A DNA stretch of 64,000 bases from Nemertoderma westbladi (lineage: Eukaryota > Xenacoelomorpha > Nemertodermatida > Nemertodermatidae): contig JAUCBJ010007315.1 in assembly GCA_032718475.1 (NCBI GenBank), positions 20,306 to 84,305 on the forward strand. Direction: 5' to 3'. The stretch's first letter is position 1, and the number at the start of each line of letters is the position of its first letter. The notes below the pieces were generated by a model. It did not search any database. It had not been told where the DNA came from and worked only from the letters and a program-made list of their open reading frames with translations. This document shows, piece after piece, positions 51,982 through 63,476 of this stretch. The translations under genes were made by a program, and so were the position numbers.

Positions 51982-52599
51982 ATGAGCATAAGCTCAAAGG
52001 ATGGTATGCTTGAGCATGTGGACGACTTCTGTTACCTGGGATCATGGATCCGGAAGTCAGGTGAGGACCTTCGAATACGTAAGGGAAAGGCATGGGCAGC
52101 CTTGAATAGGCTTTCCAGGATTTGGAAGTCACCTAGAATTAATCGGAAACTTAAGGTCCGATTATTTAGAGCAGCAGTAGTTCCAGTACTCCTCTACGGG
52201 AGTCCATGCTGGGCTCTAACTGCTGAGGACACCAAATCTCTGGATGGCACATTCACAAGAATGCTACGCCGGGTTCATTGTGTCAAGTACAATGCACACA
52301 TCTCCAACCAGACACTATATAACATTGGAGGTGTCTCATTGGTTCCCCCAAGCTTGACACTAGAACAAAATCGCCTCCGCTTTGCAGGACATTGCTTTCG
52401 CCGTGAGGACCAGCCAGTGCATAATCTTGTACTTTGGCAGCCTCATGGAGTGAATAAGCATGGAGGACAGCCCATGACTTTCTTGAGACGCATCTTAAAG
52501 GACACTGGCCTTAAAGATGCGGATGATCTAGCAAATGTCATGGGTGATAGGGAGTTGTGGCGGTGCAATTTTGTTGACAAGCCGGCACAGCATTCTTAA
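51982..52599 (+). pseudogene. LINE reverse transcriptase C-terminal fragment
   Basis: 205 residues with the pattern downstream of the non-LTR RT active site: VDDFCYLGSWIRKSG, KVRLFRAAVVPVLLYGSPCW, and a final HxC-like RLRFAGHCFRRE. The RT catalytic core is absent, so this is a 5'-truncated copy. Its 3' tail reaches about 52740. Family (RTE/CR1-like) not resolved. Confidence 0.75.
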
Positions 52600-53192
52600 A
52601 AATGCAGCTGCAATGCAGCATGCCGATCCTAGTAGTAGTTCTTATCGATTCTCCATTGCTTTTTATTGCCTTTGTTCACGATATGGTAAGGATATAATTA
52701 ATGTTAACCCCTTGACAAGGGAAGGGGGAGACTAAATTGTCTACCATGATTGGTTGCACTCGTTATTTGACCAAACAATTGAATTATATGCATAATATTT
52801 ATCAGCTTTCACTTAACCACTTCACCGGTAGCATATATATATACTACTGTAGAATATTTAAATAATCCAATGGAAATAAAGATATTTGAATCATGAGACG
52901 TGTATTTTAGGACTACTTTTTATCCTGTGTTTGTAAAGAGCCGAATATTATTACCATTGCTGTATGTAGAGATATGAGCGTTCGATTCTGTTATTCCATT
53001 TGTCTGATAATCAGATACCTGACACATTTATTTATTTATTTTATTTATAATCTCGGACACAAACGATCCATTGTACATACAAGACTGAACTAAACTAAAC
53101 TAAATTAGAGAAATACAGCACATTAAAGTAGAATTACACAAAATAAGAAATAAAGAAAATTCAAAAATGTATTTCGAATACAATAATTACGT

Positions 53193-53750
53193 TTAACTTG
53201 GATCAAGCACCGTGTGCCACCGATCAATCAGAACAGAGTTCACTGAAAAATTTGTTATAATGGCACCAATTAGCGTATTACCTGAAGTATTTACTCTGTT
53301 TAACAAGGAAAATATAACTTTGCGCACAATGGCCTTAAAGTTAATTACTCTATTATTAACAAAAATTGTGTCTGCATCGTCACTACGGGAGTATTTAAAC
53401 AACAGACGAAAACACATGTTATAGGCTACTTTCACTTGTCGCAAAGTTTGTACACGGAAAATAGACCACAAAGAGCAGCAATATAAACTGTAGCAATAAG
53501 TTTTGAACAAACATAATTTAACACCAAGAGAACACTGAGAGAAATTTCTAACTAACAAATTACCTCGACAAAATAAAGAAGATTTAACTTTATTCATGTC
53601 TGCTTCATCAGAAAGTGTGAGCGTATTCAATTCCGCCTCACAAACCCCCATAAAATGGGAAAGAGCGCCTTTAAGCAATATTGGGGAGTACGAGATTGAT
53701 TGCCAATCAACCTCGTACCGCCCCCAATAAACGGGGACGACAAACCCCAA
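53193..53750 (-). pseudogene. Second LINE C-terminal fragment (CR1-like)
   Basis: 185 residues. SLFCRGNLLVRNFSQCSLGVKLCLFKTYCYSLYCCSLW is the familiar 'rGN.L.r.F..Cs..VK..LF..yC..lY...LW' block of non-LTR retrotransposons, followed by VAYNMCFRLLFKYSR. The RT motifs are missing. It is oriented opposite to the 51982 fragment, so it is a separate insertion. Confidence 0.7.
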
Positions 53751-53789
53751 AGGGCCTCACACAATAGAGGTTAGAGGTCAAGGTACCTC

Positions 53790-54185
53790 AAGGAGAGAGA
53801 GTAACAGCAGCGGGGGGGGGGGGGGGGGGGGGACACTCCCGCAGAGAAAAGGCGAGAGTTAGGTTACTAGCCAATGGGGGGACAGCAGGGCATCAGCTGA
53901 GTAACACGGCCAAAGGTAGTGTAGTATATTACCGGTCGGTGTTATTCAGTTAGTTCAGTTTACTCAGTACAGTCATGGCAGTACGGTGACAGTTTAAGAT
54001 TAAGACCGTCACCGCCGTCACCCATATTACCAGCAGTATTCAGTCATTAGTGCTATCTGTTATTATATCTATATCTGTATATGCTATCACCTATATCTCG
54101 TATTATTAACAATACTGGAACAACAAACTATTACATTTTCCATCACACGGTGCGGCTGACGCGTACATAAACAATACCGGATAAA
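53790..54185 (+). repeat. LTR/leader-like fragment related to the BEL element at 6290-6800
   Basis: Shares ordered segments with the minus strand of the candidate LTR: cactcc, tagccaatgggggga, taacacggcca, a run of pyrimidine/TA-rich transcript-start-like DNA, and gacgcgta...ataccggataaaccc. Contains a poly-G run (53813-53831). It separates two minus-strand LINE pieces, so it may be a solo-LTR insertion; ends are approximate. Confidence 0.4.
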
Positions 54186-54189
54186 CCCG

Positions 54190-54345
54190 TCACAGAAAGG
54201 TCACAGCTTATAATGTGTCCCAAGTATGATACCTGCTTAACACTAACGCTTAACTGCTTTAGTTCTACACTTAAGTCATTCATATAAATGTTAAATAAGA
54301 GGGGGCTGAGCAAACTTCCTTGACGGACACCATTTGAAACCTAAA
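54190..54345 (-). pseudogene. LINE RT fragment (GVRQGSLLSP box)
   Basis: Reads GVRQGSLLSPLLFNIYMNDL, the RT motif immediately before the catalytic FADD region. It then jumps to VSYLGHIISCDL, which normally lies well after it, so the active-site stretch is deleted. Could be the same LINE as 53193-53750, separated by the LTR-like piece. Confidence 0.65.
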
Positions 54346-54653
54346 ATGCACCGGAAGTAGCAGAACCCCAGCTAATTCAAATTAGTTGGTGACATATACC
54401 TATACATGCCTAACAACTCAACCCTACCGGACCTGAAATGAAACATCATTGTTATCAGGACGGCTACGCGTAGCACCTACGCGTAGTTTCAAAATACCCA
54501 CGCGTAGTTCCAAAATAACTACGCGTAGTTTTAAAACACCTATGCGTAGTTGTTAAAAAGGCAGTAAGTCTGGTCCTACCGGTAAATGACAGGAATGGAA
54601 CTTACAAACTACGCGTAGCTACGCGTAGGTCGAAAAGATTTACCCCAGAATAA

Positions 54654-55240
54654 GAACACTAACTGACTAACACTGTAGATAAATCAGCTACATTCTTAGA
54701 CATTACTTTTATTTTAATATTTTTTATTTGTGTATCCACTTCCCTTACCGTGTACTGTATGTTGCAAATCACCACCTTTAATAATATAATTTTATTTAGT
54801 TTTGTTTGTATTTGAATACGATGCCAGTCTCTATCACCTTTCTTTCAATATTTCATCAATAGACAAAGTTTTACTTGGCATTCAATATTCGTGTCAACTA
54901 TTAATCAACTATTATTAATAATGTACGTTATTACTATGTTATACTCTTAACATCACCACAATGTTGCAACATGTATTGCTGTGTTTTTAGAGTATTTACT
55001 GTATATAAAATAATATATTTTAATGTGATTTTTGTTATTCTCCATGTTGCAAATGTATTGCTGCATTTGTAGACAATATACTGTACATAATATATTTTGC
55101 TGTGCTTTTTGCTGTACTTGTACGCTTTTACTCATTACTGCCAATCTACATTACTGCGTTTTTAGACTACTGTGCATAATATATTTTAATGTGATTTTGC
55201 TATTCTTCTGTGTAGGGTGGTTGGGGTGGTTTGATTAATA
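54654..55240. other. AT-rich stretch, no gene seen
   Basis: Repeated 'tgttgcaa..tgtattgctg..ttttagac.a.t.tactgtgcataatatattt' segments of about 75-80 bp occur three times (54962-55200), otherwise nothing recognisable. Confidence 0.5.
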
Positions 55241-55261
55241 TCTCAAAATAATGGTGTATAA

Positions 55262-55519
55262 ATATTATCTTGTACGGCGCCAGAATACCTCTCCGACATG
55301 ATTACACCGTCTCCTGGGAGACGCAGCGCACGCTCTCACAACCAACAACAAATCATTCCACAGAGGTCTACTATCTACGGGCAGCACGCGTTCAGCTACA
55401 AGGGACCACTCCATTGGAATCGCCTACCCCAGACCATAGTGAATGCGCCCTCCCTTGATGCCTTCAAACACCAACTGAAAAAACACATATTAACAAATCT
55501 GGCAGAAACCGATATCTGA
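55262..55519 (+). pseudogene. LINE extreme C-terminus fragment
   Basis: The end of the ORF reads YGQHAFSYKGPLHWNRLPQTIVNAPSLDAFKHQLKKHI, the common 'fsf.gp..WN.LP..ir...sl..FK..LK' ending of non-LTR retrotransposon ORF2. Only the last 70-odd residues remain. Confidence 0.65.
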
Positions 55520-55559
55520 AAACACCTGTTCGAGGCTGAGCCCCCCTCTTAACTTTTTA

Positions 55560-56329
55560 ACATTAATATTATCCACTATTTTATTTATAGGACCCTCATG
55601 GAAACGAGGTTTAATACCTCATGAGGCTATCCTTACACTTGGTTTTAATTCACAATTTTTTTATAATCGAATGTTTTTACTTTACACACTCAAATAACTA
55701 TTATGTAATTTACTTAACATTTTACGACGTTGAGCGTGGGCGTTGTAACAGTAAATATAAAACATAAAAATTTTCATGTTATTAACGGGTTAAAGTACAA
55801 GTACTATTATTTCTAAAAGTAGCAGGAATAAAGGAACAACGTTTTCGGGCACATGCTATTAAGAACAATAGAAACTGAAAGTATTGCCGCGTTATACCGG
55901 TAGTAATAAATAAATTGCAGTGATTTTTTATGTCCTTTTATTTAACTTTTTTGTCCTCCTTTTTTATGAATTGTGCATAATGACTTTTGTTGTCCCTTTA
56001 ATGACTTTTGTTGTCCTTTTAATGACTTTTTATGTATGTATTTCTTCAAACTGTCAGACTGCTGATTTCTGGACTGTCACACAGTTGATTTCAACATCCC
56101 TATGACAAAACATTCAAAATTTGTTGATTTATGGTCTGTCGGACAGTTGGTTTCACTATGCCTGTGCCAAAACATTCCATGATTCCATGATTTATAGACT
56201 ATGAGATAGATTTCCATATGCGCCTGTGGTAAAATACTCTAAATTTAATAGTTTGTGGTTGTTGTCGATAATCGATTACCACATGACGTAGCAAAACACT
56301 CATTTTATAGCCAAAAACAATTACCAATT
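55560..56329. other. Degenerate repeats, no gene
   Basis: 55940-56040 repeats 'atgacttttgttgtcc' three to four times. 56050-56250 has two to three degenerate units of about 90 bp (ctgtcagacagttgatttc...aaaacattc). No protein evidence. Confidence 0.5.
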
Positions 56330-58010
56330 GATGGAAAGGAGCAGGTTAAGGCCGGATTTTCTAACCAAAACAATAAACAGTCACTTTACCAAATGAAGGA
56401 AAGGAGCAGGTTACAGAGGCGGGCCTTTCTAACTAAAACAATAAACGATCATTTATCTAATTGAGAGAAATGAGCGGGTTACAGAGGCGGGATTTTCTAA
56501 CCAAAACAATAAGCAGTCACTTTACCAAATCAGGGAAAGGAGCAGGTTACAGAGACGGGATTTTCTAACCAAAACAATAAACGATAACATTACCAGTTGA
56601 GATAAAGGAGCAGGTTACATAGGCGAGTTTATCTAACCAAAACAATAAACAGTCACTTTACCAAATCAGGGAAAGGAGCAGGTTACAAAGACGGGATTTT
56701 CTAACCAAAACAATAAACGATCACTTAACTAATTGAGGGAAAGGAGCAGGTTACAGAGGCGGAATTTTCTAACCAAAACAATAAACGATCACTTAACTAA
56801 TTGAAGGAAAGGAGCAGGTTACAGAGGCGGGATTTTCTAACCAAAACAATAAACAGTCATTTTACTAAATGAAGGAAAGGAGCAGGTTACAGAGGCGGGC
56901 CTTTCTAACCAAAACAATAAACGGTAACTTTACCAAATCAGGGAAAGGAGCAGGTTACAGAGGCGGGATTTTCTAACCAAAACAATAAACAGTCACTTTA
57001 CCAAATGAAGGAAAGGAGCAGGTTACAGAGGCGGGCCTTTCTAACTAAAACAATAAACGATCATTTATCTAATTGAGAGAAATGAGCGGGTTACAGAGGC
57101 GGGATTTTCTAACCAAAACAATAAGCAGTCACTTTACCAAATCAGGGAAAGGAGCAGGTTACAGAGACGGGATTTTCTAACCAAAACAATAAACGATAAC
57201 ATTACCAGTTGAGATAAAGGAGCAGGTTACATAGGCGAGTTTATCTAACCAAAACAATAAACAGTCACTTTACCAAATCAGGGAAAGGAGCAGGTTACAG
57301 AGACGGGATTTTCTAACCAAAACAATAAACGATCACTTAACTAATTGAGGGAAAGGAGCAGGTTACAGAGGCGGAATTTTCTAACCAAAACAATAAACGA
57401 TCACTTAACTAATTGAAGGAAAGGAGCAGGTTACATAGGCGGGATTTTCTAACCAAAACAATAAACGATCATTTAACTAATGGAGGGAAAGGGGCAGGTT
57501 ACAGAGGCGGGATTTTCTAACCAAAACAATAAACAGTCACTTTACTAAATGAAGGAAAGGAGCAGGTTACAGAGGCGGGCCTTTCTAACCAAAACAATAA
57601 ACGGTCACTTTACCACATCAGGGAAAGGAGCCGGTTACAGAGACGGGACTTTCTAACCAAAACAATAATCGATAATTTAACTAATTGAGGGAAAGGGGCA
57701 GGTTACAGAGGCGGGATTTTCTAACCAAAACAATAAACAGTCATTTTACTAAATGAAGGAAAGGAGCAGGTTACAGAGGCGGGCCTTTCTAACCAAAACA
57801 ATAAACGGTAACTTTACCAAATCAGGGAAAGGAGCAGGTTACAGAGGCGGGATTTTCTAACCAAAACAATAAACAGTCACTTTACTAAATGAAGGAAAGG
57901 AACAGGTTAAAGAGGCGGGCCTTTCTAACCAAAACAATAAACGGTCACTTTACCAATTCAGGGAAAGGAGCAGGTTACAGAGGCGGGATTTTCTAACCAA
58001 AACAACCGGT
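56330..58010 (+). repeat. 68-bp satellite with higher-order repeat structure
   Basis: About 25 monomers of aaggagcaggttacagaggcgggattttctaaccaaaacaataaacagtcactttaccaaatgagg. Variants (cgggcctttct, cgagtttatct, aatgagcggg, acgataacattaccagttgagata) recur in fixed order with a period of about 612 bp (56391 versus 57004), i.e. nine monomers. The array abuts gcccggtac-rich DNA at 58005. Confidence 0.93.
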
Positions 58011-58309
58011 CAGCCGGTAGGCCTACCAGTACCGTATTTAAATGGTAGGCGCTACACAGTAGGCCAACACAGTAGTACCGGTGCCGGTACCAGTACTAAA
58101 ATACCTGCTTTATACCTACATCTGTACATGCAATACTACAAAATAGTGCTCTATATACTAATACCGGTACTGATAGTCTGAGAGAACAGCAGCAGAGAAA
58201 CCGGTAGCATGGAACCTAACGGTACATTTCTGGAGCACATAAAAAGTAAAAAAAAAGGACAAAAAAAGGATTTAAACTGACAATAAAAATTTATTGCGTG
58301 AAGTACTGT

Positions 58310-58562
58310 ATACTACCAGACTTTCTGCTGTTATATTTCACTTTGAAGTTTACCCCCATGTGAAGAATACCTTATTTTCACTAAATCCACAGAAGGCGTG
58401 GTAGCTCAGTTGGTTGAGCGCCGGGCCTGCAATCTAATGGTTGTAGGTTCAGCTCCGCCAGCAGCTATCGCATGAGGAGCCTTTGGGTCGCCTCCGGTTT
58501 CGGCCGACTGTTTGCTTATTACAGGTTTCAAAAGGGCTGATTCTAACCAAAACAATAAACAA
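58310..58562 (+). repeat. Dispersed repeat carrying a tRNA-like insertion
   Basis: Plus-strand copy of the repeat at 14585-14722 (agactttctgctgttatatttcactttg, catgtgaagaatacc, ccacag ... ctgattctaaccaaaacaataaac). About 135 extra bases (58391-58527) containing the tRNA-like boxes interrupt it. Confidence 0.65.
58393..58527 (+). mobile_element. tRNA-derived SINE-like sequence
   Basis: Box A tagctcagttgg and box B ggttcagctcc lie 34 bp apart in a 69-nt tRNA-sized head (58395-58463) with a good D-arm (gctcagttggttgagc). The acceptor and anticodon stems do not pair well, so it is not a functional tRNA. A non-tRNA body (cagctatcgcatgaggagcc...ttattacag) follows. Absent from the sister repeat at 14.6 kb, which supports an insertion. 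Confidence 0.6.
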
Positions 58563-59540
58563 ATAAAGTCAGTGTGGTAAAACTACAGTACCTTAGTAGT
58601 AGTTTAGACCAGTGCGAGTCTTTGTGCTTCACCCTAAGCTACCATTTTGTTACTAATTGGTAGCTACAATAGTGGGTCGCCACTATTGGCTACAATATAT
58701 TTTTATTTTATTTACGTTCTGGAATAATATATTTTTATTTAGTGCTCTAGAATATTCACCATTATTGCCATGGTAGTCAATGTTTTTTTACTCTTGGCAC
58801 ATACTAAACCGTTCCCCACCATTTCCATGGAGATTTAACATACACCTTGTCCCAGAATATAGTGTCGTAATTAATGACACGACCACCCCCCCCCCCCCCC
58901 CCCCCCAAATTTTTCTACAAATCTTAATGAGATTGCATGAAATTTGAAACAGAGATAGTTTCACCTCCCGACCACTGACTGGGTGAGCCAGAATGTTTAT
59001 TTTTGCTTTCAATCCTTAGCTACAATCGTTTAAAAAAAGTGTCTCCGTCGATATTGCACCATCAAGCAGTTACAACGCAGTTATTCTTCAACCTTATAGT
59101 CATACTAGTGGAAAGCTGGCCATGCAAGGATTCCAATTATATACAAATATTAGAATTTGGTTGTGAAATAGCTGACATATTGGCACTCGAAAGTTGCATG
59201 TATTTGCTTCCACTACAGTACGTGCGTTGTACTATCCTGGAACATTTTGTTTCTGTATATTTATTCAATTGCGCCTTTCGGCATAAAATAATGTACTGAC
59301 CTAATGTAAAATAAATACATTCAATGAATGTATGTAAAATGTATTTATTAGTAATAAAATAAGATAAATTTGTTTGGGACTAGTTTAAAAATTGCAGGTA
59401 CACAGTAGTTTAAAATTGTCATGGATCAATCAGATGAAGTTGTCGAGAAAACTCAGACCATAAGGTTTTATACTTGAACAGACTAGAGCATGTAGCAAAG
59501 TGAGAGTACTGCCGCATAATCAATCTCGTTACGAGGTGGC
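58563..59540. other. No gene seen; poly-C run
   Basis: A poly-C run at about 58887-58906 and AT-rich unique sequence; ORFs of 74 and 98 codons show no protein pattern. Confidence 0.45.
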
Positions 59541-59598
59541 GTTTTGGGAAGTTTGCTTAGGACCAATTGGATTGAGTCATTGCTGGGGAGTAGAAAAA

Positions 59599-59868
59599 TT
59601 ATTCTTCAACATTTTCCAATTTGTTTTCAAATGAGGATATGTATCTTTTGTAGGTCTCTGTACAATTTACCAGCCCAGACTGTCTATTCAGTGCGTTGCG
59701 TGGGAGACCTAGAAGCTTCTTCAAGAAATCGAAGAAACACCCGTCAATTATCCCCAGATGGCTCTCCTTTAGATCGTCCCAAAAGCATTCCATTGAATAA
59801 CATATTATTGGTTTTATCATAATGTTGAAATAACGTTTTCCTCCCTCTAGTCCAGTCAATCTAGCCAA
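59599..59868 (-). pseudogene. LINE C-terminal remnant
   Basis: 89 codons with FNIMIKPIICYSMECFWDDL and FFDFLKKLLGLPRNALNRQS, recalling the 'k.l.piL.YG.E.W......e.....FlKk.Lglpr....' segment of non-LTR elements. It abuts the left arm of the inverted-repeat element. Confidence 0.45.
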
Positions 59869-60743
59869 AAAAGGGGGTCAACCCATAAGAAATTCGCAAT
59901 CAACCAAAACCAAATTTTTTAGGTTCTACATTATCTTGTTATTGCCCAAAAAAAGTCTATAAAAATATATGTTGCGGAACACATTAAATTTCATGCAAAC
60001 ATATGTCCTATTTTTGCAATACCCAATAATTGCTCTTTCTGATAATAGAGCTATTTGTTTGCTTAATTACTGTATAACACAAGTCGCTTGGTAACTGCTC
60101 AATAGAACAATTTCCCATTGATAGTGATGTACAGTAGCTAGCTACTGTACTTCTTGGACAAATCACTACAACCACTTTAATATTATGTAGTATTTTTCTT
60201 TAAACACTCTTTATGGGTTTGTATTAGCAAGGTGATTTTTTTGAACGTTCAGTGCTGTATATAAAATAATTTGAAGACACTTTAAAAGATATCCTAATGT
60301 TCTGTAACTGATAAAACTGCAACGTTAAGGTGTTTATTGTTTTGCTTAAAATAACGTGCCACTGTAAGCTGCTCCTTTCCCTAATTTGAGAATTTAACAT
60401 TTAAATTGAGAATTTAACATTGCGGCAGGACATTAATTCGCCAAGGCGGGAATTGCGTCCAGTTCCCCCCCCCCCCCCCCCCCCCCCTGTCTCGCGGAAT
60501 ATGAAAGGGGGAGAACTGCAAAACACAATCAAGATCCGTTACTTGCACTTAAGGTTTATTGATGGTGATATTGATGATGAAGTGGTTGAATAAATATTAC
60601 GATATTAACAGAGTGCGTTCAGCCATTGATAATAATATTTTCAACCAATAATGCCATCATAAACAACAATGCTGCAGATTGAATTGAAAATCCCGCTAAA
60701 AAGGTTGTACTTTTATTACCAGTATTATTTAGCCAATCAAAGT

Positions 60744-61165
60744 AAAGTTAGTGGGCGTTCGCACGAGTTACTAAGTCGTTCGCACGAGCTAGTTAAGTTG
60801 TTCGCACGAGCTAGTTAAGTCGTTCGCACAACTTAGTATGTCGTTCGCACGACTTAGTAAGTCGTTCGCACGAGTTAGTATGTCGTTTGCATGAGTTAGT
60901 AAGTCGTTCGCACGACTTAGTATGTCGTTCGCACGACTTAGTATGTCGTTCGCACGACTTAGTAAGTCGTTCGCACGACTTTGTATGTTTGTTAACCTGA
61001 ACTTTGTAAGTGACAAACATGGGGTGATAATTAATGCCGTTATTTACTAAGTCGTGCGAACGACATACTAAGTCGTGCGAACGACTTAACTAACTCGTGC
61101 GAACGACATACTACATACTAAGTCGTTCGCACGACTTAGTAAGTCGTTGGCACGAGTTAGCATAA
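60744..61165. repeat. Tandem 'tcgttcgcacgacttagtaag' repeats, both orientations
   Basis: About 20-21 bp units; the core tcgttcgcacga is almost its own reverse complement (tcgtgcgaacga). Units run one way at 60744-60980 and the other way at 61050-61115, then back. The 75-aa minus ORF here is a repeat artefact. Confidence 0.85.
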
Positions 61166-61321
61166 AATTTTTTTTTTTCACATGTCCCTTTAGGGGCTCC
61201 GTATTATGCACTTCGGAAACCCAAACAACCAATATATCGCGTCAATGGTCGATAGTCGTATAACGGCATTAATTATCACCCCATGTTTGTCACTTACAAA
61301 GTTCAGGTTAACAAACATTAA
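60985..61321. mobile_element. Short hairpin element (62-bp arms)
   Basis: tgtttgttaacctgaactttgtaagtgacaaacatggggtgataattaatgccgttat (from 60986) is repeated inverted at about 61260-61320. The loop of about 210 bp contains inverted units of the flanking tandem repeat. MITE-like; target duplication not clear. Confidence 0.6.
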
Positions 61322-62928
61322 GGACCAGCGGCCAAACCGTCAAATGAATTTACTAGGTTGCGCAATCTACCATACTATACAGTAAATGTATTTTGCCGAT
61401 TGCTTGACCAGTGTACGTAGGATGTATCGGGAGGCCCTATGTCATCCCGTGTATATATTAGTGTCCATACAACCTATAGGGTGACCCTATGTTTTAGTGT
61501 TTCCTCAGTGTTGCTTATATCCTTTCCCGGATGTTTACCCTATAGTTGTTACGATGTAGGTAATATGAAAGACGACTACAGTTATTTTCCCTCAAAGATC
61601 CCAGCTAGGAAGCCTCAACCTGCACCCGTAATACCGGAAATATTGATATGAAACACGAATTCATGTTATATAAACTTACTCAATGTTAAATAATAGTGTT
61701 CTCGAATATTTACTACGTAAATAGAGAGCCGCTTCACAACATAAACTAATATTGGATATTGAGTTCCGTTTTGGAGTAACCAGGGAAGGCTTGCAGACAC
61801 TAAAGTTGCAATAACTTTTTGAATGTATGCATGGATTTTGCTCAAATTACTTACAAAATAATGCAAACCTGTTCTACTTCGATGCTCTTCCAACACATAT
61901 AATAAAATCTAAGACAATTTTATCTGACAATAAGATAAAATAAATTTTTTGGTGTATTTCCTTTCTATTGATCTAATGTTATTTATACTTGGAAAGACTC
62001 TAGAAAGTATATAATAATTTTCTAAAAACAAAATTTTTTTATTGTATATTTTCTATATAGAAAACTAAGTTTAAGCATTACAGGATAATAACGTCTAAGC
62101 AAGTCCAGAACATTGGCAAATTGGGTTTCTTTGTGTAGAATCGCCGTGTCATTGCTATAATCTTCATAGTAGTAAATCTTAGCTAAAGAAAAATATTGTA
62201 ATCTTACACTGTTCTAGAAAATGTAATTCCCGTGACATCTAATGCAACATCATTAATAAAATATTATACATTTTTTAAGCTTTTATAAAATTTGTTCTAG
62301 AACACATGTTTTAGCTAACATGTTCCAGAACATTATAACAGATTATATTATAACAGTTTATAACAGAAATATAAAAAACTATCTACCGGTATTATAACAA
62401 TTTTCAGGGGGGGGGGGGGGGGGGGGGGTGTACCTATAACACACCAACTACCCATATTGTAAAATTGTAAAGCGATCACAAAAGATTAGGATATATTTTA
62501 ACTTTTAAAGTACCTGCAAATTATTTTATAAACAGAACTGAATGTTAAAAATCCTACATAATATTAAAATGGTTGTAGTAAGTTAGTCTAAAAAGTAGCT
62601 AGCTAGATCACTAACAATAGGATATTGTTCTATTGAGCAGTTACCAAGTAACTTGTTATAATATAAAGCGAACAAATAGCTCTATTATCAGAAAGAGCAA
62701 TTATTGGGTATTGCAAAAATAGGTCATATGTTTACATGAAATTTAATGTGTTCCGCAACATATATTTTTATAGACTTTTTTTGGGCAATAACAAGATAAT
62801 GTAGAACCTAAAAAATTTGGTTTTGGATGGTTGCGAATTTCTTATGGGTTTTTTGTTAGATTGACTCGACTAATAGAACAAACTTTCACTAGAAAAATGG
62901 TGAACAATGGAACAGAATAAGTAATAAT

Positions 62929-63160
62929 CTACCGTCCAAGAACAAGTTGTTCTGTAGATGATATTTCAGGAGTTGGTGGATGTAGGGATGATCCCCTCAT
63001 TGTCCTGCGAACTGTAGGGATATTGTGCCCCCTGAACAACAATGAGTATCTGGCTAGGCCAGGCCACAATGGACTGGCACTGGCGTTCGACATAGCGACT
63101 GTCCAGTTTAACGAATTAAACGCATTCGAGACATCCATGAGTAGAACCCCCACAAGTATT
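62929..63160 (-). pseudogene. Reverse-transcriptase fragment (VD.SNAFNSLN type)
   Basis: VLLMDVSNAFNSLNWTVA followed by WPGLARY and a GH segment matches the RT palm start ('LLVDA.NAFNSLNR..AL.N...WP..ARY.....') of retroelements common in marine invertebrates. Frames break within 80 codons. Confidence 0.5.
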
Positions 63161-63476
63161 TACTTGATTTGGTTCCTCAAAGATCTCCCCATTGCGTGAA
63201 CAGCAGTCTCGACTCTGGCAGACGTCCCAGCAGATAATATAGTATTGAGAAGGCAATGATATATATATAATACTGATCATTCATACCGGTAGGTCCCATA
63301 CCATACTACACTACTTTCCTTCTCAACAAAATAATCCCTCAATCAATCTAATACACACATATACTAAAATTTCTAGCAACGGAAAATAGTCAATAAACAA
63401 CATTATGAATCCATGAGAGTTTACATTTATACCATACATGACTCGGTGAAATGAGTATATAGTCTAGGAGTATGTT

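Larger units (their letters stand above)
51580..54646. mobile_element. DNA transposon with CTACGCGTAG subterminal repeats, filled with retroelement fragments
   Basis: The ends read GGGGTAAATCTTTTCGACCTACGC and its reverse complement, flanked by AGAATAA at 51573-51579 and 54647-54653. Inside both ends are clusters of the palindrome ctacgcgtag (51600-51730 and 54470-54635). No transposase ORF is seen; the interior holds LINE fragments and an LTR-like piece. A 7-8 bp duplication would fit a hAT-like origin, not proven. Confidence 0.75.
59848..62872. mobile_element. About 3 kb inverted-repeat element
   Basis: Arms 59848-60112 and 62628-62872 are reverse complements with small differences (cccataagaaattcgcaa, gttgcggaacacattaaatttcatg, agagctatttgtt). 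No transposase ORF inside. The interior includes a palindromic tandem array, a hairpin, a poly-C run (about 60466-60487) and a poly-G run (62407-62428). Non-autonomous DNA transposon likely. Confidence 0.7.

Noticed and set aside
58395-58463. Functional tRNA gene
   Set aside because: Box A, box B and the D-arm are good, but acceptor and anticodon stems do not pair; better explained as a SINE head.
60789-61016. 75-aa minus ORF with LLSRAND repeats
   Set aside because: Translation of the 20-21 bp tandem repeat; no independent coding evidence.
61439-61651. 70-aa plus ORF
   Set aside because: Low complexity of evidence: no motif, no repeat-family match, AT-rich surroundings.
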